A program made the translations under genes and the position numbers. Under the pieces are notes generated by a model. That model had not been told where the DNA came from. It did not search any database and worked only from the letters and a program-made list of their open reading frames with translations. Below, piece after piece: positions 17,809 through 24,555 of a stretch of DNA of 64,000 bases (the stretch's first letter is position 1; every line of letters begins with the position of its first letter). The stretch comes from an uncultured Pseudomonadota bacterium. GTDB taxonomy: Bacteria; Pseudomonadota; Gammaproteobacteria; Steroidobacterales; Steroidobacteraceae. The stretch lies in assembly GCA_903884235.1 (NCBI GenBank), contig CAISEB010000009.1, positions 1 through 64,000 of the forward strand, given 5' to 3'.

Positions 17809-18780
17809 TCAGCGCAGCAGTGCCGCGGCGACGAGCGCGAGGCTGCCCATCGCGTGGATGCCGAGCGTCATCTCGATCGACTGGCGCAGCTGGGCGCGGC
17901 GAGCGGGATCGAGGCTGATGCCGGCGGCCGCGCGCAGGCCGCCCGCGCCGAGCAGCAGCACGGGCACGGCGGCCCACCAGGGCAGCGCGCGCGCGAGGAC
18001 GAGCGCGAGGCCGGCCGCGAGCGCCACCGCCGTCAGAAGCCTGTAGAGGACGCGCGTGCCAGCCTCACCGAGTCGCACCGCGAGCGTGCGCTTGCCGGCC
18101 CCGGCGTCCGCGACCGAATCCGGCACCTCGTTGATCAGCAGGATCAGGCTGACCCACACGGCGACCATCGTGCCGAGCAGCCAGGCCGCCGCATCGACGC
18201 GCCCGGCCTGCAGCCATGCGGCACCCGCGACCGGCAGCAGGCCGAGGCCGATCGCACAGGCGAATTCGCCGGTGCCGCGCCCCGACAGCTGCACCCCGGG
18301 CTGCGAATAGAACAGCCCGAGCGCGAGGCCGCCGAGCCCGAGCAGCAAGACGCCGCTGCCACGCAGCATCGTCAGCCACAGGCCGAACGCGAACGCGCCG
18401 ACGGTGAACGCGATCGCGAGCCTGAGCATCTGCTCGCGGCTGAGGATCCCGTTCTGGATGAAGCGCGAGCCGCCGGTGTACGGGTAGATGCGCCCGGTAT
18501 TGGCGGGATCCGTGCCGTTCAGGTCGTCGCCGACGTCGTTGTACACGTTGGTCGCGGCGTGGGCGCACACCGTCGCGAGCAGCGCGAGCGTGAAGGTGAG
18601 GCCGTTGAAGGCGCGATCCGCGGCGCCCGCCCAGGCCGTGCCGACGAGTACCGGCAGCACGGAGGCGGTGAAGAACTTCGGTCGCGAGGCCAGGAAGCCC
18701 CGGCGCAGCGTGGCGAGGACGCCGCTGCCCCCGAGTTCCGCTGGCGAAGGACCATCCGAAACCCGGGTTGCACGTTCCAT
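17809..18780 (-). CDS. UbiA-family prenyltransferase, MenA-like
   Basis: 323 residues, integral inner-membrane protein with about eight or nine hydrophobic segments. The first Asp-rich motif is N78VYND82VGDD86. The second is NEVPDSVADAGAGKRTLAV, which binds the prenyl diphosphate through Mg2+. The pattern NVYND...TGGSRFIQNG is closest to 1,4-dihydroxy-2-naphthoate polyprenyltransferase (MenA), which makes demethylmenaquinone, though other aromatic acceptors are possible. No other men genes are in the window. It begins 12 bases after the mtrB-like stop and is therefore probably the last gene of the multihaem cytochrome operon. Confidence 0.83.
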   Translation of the reverse strand: MERATRVSDGPSPAELGGSGVLATLRRGFLASRPKFFTASVLPVLVGTAWAGAADRAFNGLTFTLALLATVCAHAATNVYNDVGDDLNGTDPANTGRIYPYTGGSRFIQNGILSREQMLRLAIAFTVGAFAFGLWLTMLRGSGVLLLGLGGLALGLFYSQPGVQLSGRGTGEFACAIGLGLLPVAGAAWLQAGRVDAAAWLLGTMVAVWVSLILLINEVPDSVADAGAGKRTLAVRLGEAGTRVLYRLLTAVALAAGLALVLARALPWWAAVPVLLLGAGGLRAAAGISLDPARRAQLRQSIEMTLGIHAMGSLALVAAALLR

Positions 18781-18792
18781 GTGGGTGACGAC

Positions 18793-20895
18793 CTACTGCG
18801 AGGCGGTTCCCCCGAACCGGTAGCCGAAGCTTACGCCGAAAATGCTCGTGTTGTGGCTGCCGGAATCGGCGCCCAGCGCGAGCAGGTTCAGGGCCGTCGC
18901 GGGACCGACGCCGTCGAGCGCCCAGTCGTAGGCCGAGTAGTTCTCGTACACGTACCGGAACTTGACCGACAGTCGCTCGGTGGCGGCGCAGCCGAGCGTG
19001 ACCTTGGCGTTGTTGAACCGCGTCTGCAGGTCGGGGTACCCGGCCAGCGCGCCGATCAGGCCGACGCTGGTCTCGCCGACCGACTTCGCCTGCGCGAGGT
19101 CGATGCCGAGGCTGCACTTCTCGCCCGTGTACTTCGTGCCGGCGCCGACGTTCACGAAGCGGTCCGTGATCGAGGCGTCCCAGATCGCGGAGCTTGTACT
19201 GTACGCGCCCGCCTGCTTGGTCTCGCGGGTCTGCCAGCCGCCATCGACGTAGAACTGCCACTGTTCGCTGGGCACGAACGTCACGGTCGCCGCACCACGG
19301 CGCTCGCGACCGTTCAGCAGCCCGAGCACCGAGCGACCGTAGCGGTCGTTGGTGACGGAACCCTGCAGCGCGAGCGAGAACTTGTCGCTCATCGCCCAGT
19401 GCGCGTCGAGATCGCCGAAGTCGCGGTCCCGGTTCGCGAGGTTGTACATCGCGACGCGCGGATCCTGGCCGACCGGCAGGTAGGTCAGGTCGACGCCACG
19501 GGCCTCCTTGTGGGCCGCACCGCCCTTGGCGACGATCGTGATGCCGAAGCCCGGCGTCCACTTCAGGCGGCCGTAGGTACGGCCGTCCTCGGTGTGCTGC
19601 ACGAGCTGCTGCTCGCGGTTGATCTCCACGCGATCGCCGGCGATTCCGAGGGTCACCGACTTCAGCAGGCGCACGTCCACGCCGCCATCGACGCGGATGC
19701 GCCTGAAGTTGAAGCGCGGCGTCACGACGGTCGGTCCCGGCGCGATGTCGGTCAGGAACTGCTCGAGCGCGAGCGCGTTGCCGAGGTCCTCGCGATTGTC
19801 GTACGCGACCCGGCCGTGCGCGTTGACGCGCGACCACGGATGCGAGCCGAGCGTCAGGGCGTAGTGCGAGAGCCGGACGTCGCCGTCGAAGCCGGTGGCC
19901 GGCGGGGTTGCATCCGGCAGCGTGTTGACGGGGAGCAGCGCCGAATCGTTCTTGATCGTCGTCGTGCCCACGGCGAGCGAGGCGCTCGAGTTGAACGGCA
20001 GCGCGGCACTGAACGTGAAGTTCCAGCTGCGCGCGTCGTTCTCGGGCGCGCCCGAGAGTGCGCCGGTGGCGGGACCGTTCAGGTACTCCGCCAATGGCAG
20101 GTACGGGTTCATGAACGTCAGCACCGGCTGGTCGTTCCTGAACTTCGAATCCGCCGCGGACAGGCGCCACGCCATGCCGTTGCCGGCCCAGGAGGCGCCG
20201 ACCTCGAAGGTCTCGGTCTTGAAGTCGACCGGCGCGGCGAGCTGCATCGCCTGGGTCATGAACGCAGCGCCGACGATCTGGTTGCCGGTCTTGTCCTGGC
20301 GATCGAAGGACGCGAACAGGGTCAGCCCGTGGCCGGGCATCCAGCGCCCTGCGAGACCGTAGCTCTTGCGCAGCGTGCCGATGCGCACCGGGTTGAGCGC
20401 GGCCGACAGGTCGGTCATGCCGGCCGTCGAGCCCGCCTGCACCCAGCCGTCCGGCAGCGTCTGCACCGCACCGCCGCTGAACGGCGTCGCCGTCGTGTCG
20501 TAGCGGCGGTTCGGCTGGCCGTCGTAGGTGAGCGCGACGTCGAAGTGCCCGTAGCGGCCGAACTTGATCGCGCCGGAGCGCGAATCGAGCCCGAGGTCGT
20601 TGAGCGCGTAGGTCGCGAACGAGCCGTCGTCCTTGACGTAGGCGCCGCGGGCGCCGGCGTCGAGGTCGGCGCCTTCGCGATCGATGCCGGTGTAGCGACC
20701 GGAGGCGGCGTTCGCACCCGTCGCGTAGATCACGCCGGCGTTGACCTCGCCCTGGTAGCCCTTGTCGAACGGGCAGGCGGAGCACGTCCACTCGCTCGTG
20801 TCCGGCGGGGCTGCAACCTCGCCGGCGAGGGCCTGTGCGGATGCCGCGGCGAGGACCGAGGCGATGGAGAACTTCATCATTTGACGCGGTGTCAT
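18793..20895 (-). CDS. mtrB: MtrB/PioB family decahaem-associated outer-membrane beta-barrel protein
   Basis: 700 residues, normal family length. A signal peptide (SIASVLAAASAQALA) is followed by the CXXC motif of the family (WTCSACPFD, about residue 38). Alternating beta strands rich in Tyr, Asn, Asp and Arg then cover the rest, ending GVSFGYRFGG. MtrB forms a 26-strand porin that sheathes the periplasmic decahaem cytochrome and lets electrons cross the outer membrane. GGGAG lies seven bases before ATG 20895. It follows the mtrA-like gene by 13 bases in the same operon. Confidence 0.9.
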   Translation of the reverse strand: MTPRQMMKFSIASVLAAASAQALAGEVAAPPDTSEWTCSACPFDKGYQGEVNAGVIYATGANAASGRYTGIDREGADLDAGARGAYVKDDGSFATYALNDLGLDSRSGAIKFGRYGHFDVALTYDGQPNRRYDTTATPFSGGAVQTLPDGWVQAGSTAGMTDLSAALNPVRIGTLRKSYGLAGRWMPGHGLTLFASFDRQDKTGNQIVGAAFMTQAMQLAAPVDFKTETFEVGASWAGNGMAWRLSAADSKFRNDQPVLTFMNPYLPLAEYLNGPATGALSGAPENDARSWNFTFSAALPFNSSASLAVGTTTIKNDSALLPVNTLPDATPPATGFDGDVRLSHYALTLGSHPWSRVNAHGRVAYDNREDLGNALALEQFLTDIAPGPTVVTPRFNFRRIRVDGGVDVRLLKSVTLGIAGDRVEINREQQLVQHTEDGRTYGRLKWTPGFGITIVAKGGAAHKEARGVDLTYLPVGQDPRVAMYNLANRDRDFGDLDAHWAMSDKFSLALQGSVTNDRYGRSVLGLLNGRERRGAATVTFVPSEQWQFYVDGGWQTRETKQAGAYSTSSAIWDASITDRFVNVGAGTKYTGEKCSLGIDLAQAKSVGETSVGLIGALAGYPDLQTRFNNAKVTLGCAATERLSVKFRYVYENYSAYDWALDGVGPATALNLLALGADSGSHNTSIFGVSFGYRFGGTASQ

Positions 20896-20908
20896 GTCGG
20901 GCTCCCGA

Positions 20909-21886
20909 TCAGCGCATCAGCTTCGAACCGGAGGGATGGTTCGAGCCATGCACCTTCGAGTGGCAATTCGTGCAGCTACCGGCGAGCAGGAAGGCACCAC
21001 GCTGGGTACCGCCGCCACCGGGAAGGCCGTCCGGCGTGTAGGACACCGCGGGGTGTCCCTGCACTTCGTGGCACTCCTGGCAGAGGAACGGCGCGCGGGT
21101 CTTCAGCATCGCGGGCTGCGTGGAACCGTGCGGCTGGTGGCAGTTCGCGCAGTCCTCGGCGACCGGCTGGTGCTCCCACAGGAACGGCCCACGGTACTCC
21201 GCGTGACAGGTCGTGCAGGTCTCGTTGACCGAGTCCTTCTTCAGCATCGACGGGCCCGTCGAGCCGTGCGGCGCGTGGCAGCTGCTGCAGGCCATCTTGC
21301 CCTCGCGCATCGGGTGGTGCGACGGCTTCATCGCATCGGAGGCGCGCGTCTGGTGGCAGCTGGTGCAGACCTCGGTCTGGGTCGCGACATCGCGGACCGG
21401 ATCCTTCGGCTGGTGAAGCTTGTGGCAGTCGGAGCATGCCACGTCGTTGTTGGCGTGCGCGTTGCCGGCCCAGTGCGCCGCATTCTTGCGGTGGCACGCG
21501 AGGCAGGTCTCGTTCTGCTCGGCTTTCGGGGTCAGGGCCTTCTTGCCGTACTGGATCAGGTGCGGCCGGTTCTTGCCCTTGCCGTTGGCATGCGCGTCAC
21601 CCGGGCCGTGGCACGCCTCGCACTGCAACTGGCCATGGCCGAACGGTCCCGCATCGTTGGACGGCCGGCCGTGGGCCGTCTTGAAGATGCCGATCACGGC
21701 ATCCTCGGTGTGGCAGTCCAGGCACGTGTCGGCGCCCGCCTTGGAGTACGCGCTGTGGGCAGGCGCGGCTGGCAGGGCGGCGCCTTCGGCGGCGCCGGCC
21801 GGCGTCGACCCGAACACGCTGAACGCGGCCAGGCACGCAGCGAGCGCCCAGTCACGCAGTCGAGCAGTCGGTTGATGGTCGCACAT
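20909..21886 (-). CDS. mtrA: DmsE/MtrA-type periplasmic decahaem c-type cytochrome
   Basis: 325 residues with a signal peptide (LAACLAAFSVFGSTPAGA) and exactly ten CXXCH haem sites: CLDCH, CEACH, CLACH, CSDCH, CTSCH, CSSCH, CTTCH, CANCH, CQECH, CTNCH. Length and count match MtrA of Shewanella (about 333 residues, ten haems), which sits inside the MtrB barrel as an electron wire. The spacing repeat HAPHGSTGPSML...HQPHGSTQPAML reflects the internal duplication of this family. The gene lies between an OmcA/MtrC-type gene and mtrB in one operon. Maturation would need Ccm genes elsewhere. Confidence 0.93.
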   Translation of the reverse strand: MCDHQPTARLRDWALAACLAAFSVFGSTPAGAAEGAALPAAPAHSAYSKAGADTCLDCHTEDAVIGIFKTAHGRPSNDAGPFGHGQLQCEACHGPGDAHANGKGKNRPHLIQYGKKALTPKAEQNETCLACHRKNAAHWAGNAHANNDVACSDCHKLHQPKDPVRDVATQTEVCTSCHQTRASDAMKPSHHPMREGKMACSSCHAPHGSTGPSMLKKDSVNETCTTCHAEYRGPFLWEHQPVAEDCANCHQPHGSTQPAMLKTRAPFLCQECHEVQGHPAVSYTPDGLPGGGGTQRGAFLLAGSCTNCHSKVHGSNHPSGSKLMR

Positions 21887-21942
21887 CGGAAGCCTCTACT
21901 TCTGTTCTGTTCTGGTCCGTTCCGTCTCGGGTCCTGCGTGCC

Positions 21943-21967
21943 GGCGACGGTTCCCGAGCCCGTCGCC
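21943..21967 (-). other. Intercistronic hairpin between the second surface cytochrome and mtrA
   Basis: Perfect 8-base arms GGCGACGG and CCGTCGCC with a nine-base loop, 20 bases after the cytochrome stop. No T tract follows on the minus strand. It could be an RNA-processing or stability element, or a weak terminator. Confidence 0.4.
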
Positions 21968-21986
21968 GCACGTCAGCAGTCCTGCA

Positions 21987-24488
21987 TCAGTTGTACTTGA
22001 ACGTATCCACCTGGTGCACGACCTTCACGTCCGCCGTGGTTCCGGGGCCGTGGCAGACATCGCACGTCTCGGTCTGGTACTGCGGCTTGGTCATGCCCTT
22101 CGCATCCTTGATGTACAGAGGCGAGGCGGACAGGACGTTCGGGGCCATGTACTGCAGGCCGGCCGGGAACTGGTCGGTGATCACGACCGCCCCGTTCTGC
22201 TTCATGTGCGTCTGCGCCGTCTTGTCGACGTGGCAGGAGCCGCACGCGCCGGCATTGGCCGTGATCGCGATGTGCTGCGCCGGGTTGTCGGCGCCGGCGA
22301 GCAGCGTGTTGCTGACCGCCCCGGCGTCGATCGAGGTCGCGGCCACCTTGGTCGGGTCGACCGGGTAGTACGTGTCCTTCTTGTGGCATCCGAGGCAGTT
22401 GTTCAGCACGCCCGGGAAGCCGAGGTCGGTGAAGTCCAGCGTGCCGTACTTGTAGGTCGCCGAGTGGATGCCGTGGATGAAGTACTTGAAGTCCACCGGT
22501 TCCGTGCCGGTCGAGCCGTTGGTGCCGGTGCGCGGCGCCTGGGCCGGGTTGTGGCACATCACGCACAGCTTCGTATTGTCGGAGCGTGCACCGCCATGGA
22601 AGGCGAACGTCTTGTGGCAGCGCAGGCAGTTCGCGGTGTCGACGACGTCGCGGCGGGCGACGGCCGTGGCGTCCGTGATCGGGAAGAACACCGGCTCCGC
22701 CGCCGTGATCGGGATCGGCTGCAGGTTCGGCGCCTCGTCGGGATCGGCGATGTTCATGATCGCGCGGCCTTCCATCGACACGCCGCCGGAGCCGCCATTG
22801 ACGATCGAGGCGTACGTCGCCGGGATCGGCCGTGCCGAGATCAGCGTGTAGGTTCCATCGCTGTTCTGCGCGGGCGGCGCGAACGTGTAGGTGCCGTCCG
22901 CCTGCTTGGTCGCCGGCAGGAAGTCGATCATCTGCGCCTGCGTCGCCGAGCTGCCGGTGTTGGCGCCCGGGTTCGTGTAGTTCAGCGTCGAGTACCCGAT
23001 GCGGGCTCGGATGCGCGCCGTGGTCGCGCTCGCGGATGCCGGCGGGTAGAAGTAGTTCGCGAACGGCGCATCGAGCAGCCCGTAGGCGCTGCCATCCGTC
23101 GGGTTCGTGAGCTTGATCGTGACCTTCAGGAACTCGCCCGGATTGACCTGGCAGCCGGCCACGTTGACCGCGCACGAGGTCGCCCCGGCGACACTGCCAT
23201 CCGCCGAGCCCACGCCCTCGACCCGCACGACCGTCATCCGGAACGTGGCCTGCAGGTTCTGCAGCGGGATCTGGTGGCGCGCGACGACCTGCCAGTCACC
23301 CTGGTTCACGGTCGCATTCGGGCCGTGGCAGGTGACGCAGTCGGCATCGGTCACCGGCTGGTTGGTCGGGCCATGGCCCGCGCCGGTCGTGAAATTCACG
23401 TCGTCATGGCACGCACCGCAGGCGGCGGCGTTCGGGTTGTTCTTGTAGTTGTCCGCATCGGGCGTCAGCGGATCGGACGCGTTGTGGCAGGTGACGCAGT
23501 TGCGGGTGTCCTGCGGCCAGACGACGTCGTTGAAGTTGCTGATCGCGCCGCCGTAGCCCCAGATCGTGTAGCCCACGCCCTGCGCGGGTGCGGTGCTACC
23601 GGCCGCGACGACGGTCGGCATCGTCGCGCCGCGGTGGATCTTGTGGATCATCACCTTGAAGTCGAGCGTGTTGCCGGACTGCGCGTCGGTATTGCCGGGG
23701 TTGTGGCAGATCACGCAGTAGGCGGGATCGTTGCGGGCACCGCCGTGCAGCGCGAGCTGTGCGTGGCAGGCGTCGCACTCCTTGTTGCCGACGATGTCGC
23801 GCGTCACGAGGTTCGTGGTCGCGCCCGTCTGGGGCAACCACGTGTAGACGCCGTTGTTGATGCCGTTGTTCGAGGCGCTGGGGCCGGTGCCGCGCAGCTC
23901 GAGGCCGACGCGATGCGTCAGCGTCGGATCGTAGACGGCGGCGGGACCGGTCGCATCGGCGACCGTGTAGGAACCGAGCGCTTGGGAGAACTTGTAGCTG
24001 TAGGTGCCATCGCCGTTGTCGACGAAGACGCCGCCGGCGGTGCTGGCGACCTCGGCGGTCGGCTGGCGCGTCTGCACCGTCCCCCAGCCCTGCCCGGCGA
24101 CCGGGTTGTCGACCGTGTTGATGTAGGACTGCCAGGCGCTCGAGGTGCCGTTGTTGCCCGGGACGAGCTTGGCGATCGCGAAGCGGACCTGGGCGGCCTG
24201 CAGACCGTACAGCGGATTGCCGGCCTCGCTGACGAGGTTGAAGTAGATCGTCGGCGTCTCGCCGCCGGTCACGCCGGTGATCTGCGCCGTGATGCTCTTG
24301 GCGATGGTGATGTTGCGGGCGAGTGGCGATCCACCCGGTCCCGTCGAGCCGGAGCCGCCCGGGGGACCTGCCGGTCCCGCCGCGCCGCTGCCGCCGCCTC
24401 CGCAGCCCGCCAGCATCACCCCCGCCAGCAGCGAGAGCATGAGAGCGGCCAGCGCCTGGCCCCGAATCGCCTTAGTCATCGCGAACAT
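21987..24488 (-). CDS. OmcA/MtrC-family decahaem outer-membrane lipoprotein cytochrome
   Basis: 833 residues. The lipoprotein signal ends in the lipobox LAGC, followed by a short Gly-X-Y stretch. The N-terminal beta domain (residues about 50-230) is followed by five haem sites (CDACH, CVICH, CVTCH, CGACH, CVTCH), a second beta domain, and five more (CLRCH, CVMCH, CLGCH, CGSCH, CDVCH), ten in total. This split pentahaem-beta-pentahaem plan is that of MtrC/OmcA, the cell-surface reductases of iron and manganese oxides, flavins and electrodes. It is longer than MtrC (about 670) and OmcA (about 735). Substrate here unknown. Close paralogue of the upstream gene. ATG 24488 or ATG 24479 could be the start. 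Confidence 0.92.
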   Translation of the reverse strand: MFAMTKAIRGQALAALMLSLLAGVMLAGCGGGGSGAAGPAGPPGGSGSTGPGGSPLARNITIAKSITAQITGVTGGETPTIYFNLVSEAGNPLYGLQAAQVRFAIAKLVPGNNGTSSAWQSYINTVDNPVAGQGWGTVQTRQPTAEVASTAGGVFVDNGDGTYSYKFSQALGSYTVADATGPAAVYDPTLTHRVGLELRGTGPSASNNGINNGVYTWLPQTGATTNLVTRDIVGNKECDACHAQLALHGGARNDPAYCVICHNPGNTDAQSGNTLDFKVMIHKIHRGATMPTVVAAGSTAPAQGVGYTIWGYGGAISNFNDVVWPQDTRNCVTCHNASDPLTPDADNYKNNPNAAACGACHDDVNFTTGAGHGPTNQPVTDADCVTCHGPNATVNQGDWQVVARHQIPLQNLQATFRMTVVRVEGVGSADGSVAGATSCAVNVAGCQVNPGEFLKVTIKLTNPTDGSAYGLLDAPFANYFYPPASASATTARIRARIGYSTLNYTNPGANTGSSATQAQMIDFLPATKQADGTYTFAPPAQNSDGTYTLISARPIPATYASIVNGGSGGVSMEGRAIMNIADPDEAPNLQPIPITAAEPVFFPITDATAVARRDVVDTANCLRCHKTFAFHGGARSDNTKLCVMCHNPAQAPRTGTNGSTGTEPVDFKYFIHGIHSATYKYGTLDFTDLGFPGVLNNCLGCHKKDTYYPVDPTKVAATSIDAGAVSNTLLAGADNPAQHIAITANAGACGSCHVDKTAQTHMKQNGAVVITDQFPAGLQYMAPNVLSASPLYIKDAKGMTKPQYQTETCDVCHGPGTTADVKVVHQVDTFKYN

Positions 24489-24514
24489 GGTTCGCTCCTC
24501 GTTCGGTCCGTCGT

Positions 24515-24538
24515 GGCCCGGCGCGTCTGCGCCGGGCC
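24515..24538. terminator. Perfect GC-rich hairpin between the two surface cytochrome genes
   Basis: Ten-base arms GGCCCGGCGC and GCGCCGGGCC around the loop GTCT. A T-rich tract (TTTCTCGTT) follows on the plus strand only. Both flanking genes read on the minus strand, where the hairpin comes 17 bases after the upstream stop (24556) and 26 bases before the next ATG (24488). It is therefore best viewed as an attenuating or stabilising intercistronic structure rather than a standard terminator. Confidence 0.5.
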
Positions 24539-24555
24539 TTTCTCGTTGCGTAGGA

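Noticed and set aside
17854-21228. 1124-codon plus-strand frame opposite the prenyltransferase, mtrB and mtrA genes
   Set aside because: Repetitive Arg/Glu/Gln-rich translation with no motif; the minus-strand genes have ten haem sites and a beta barrel.
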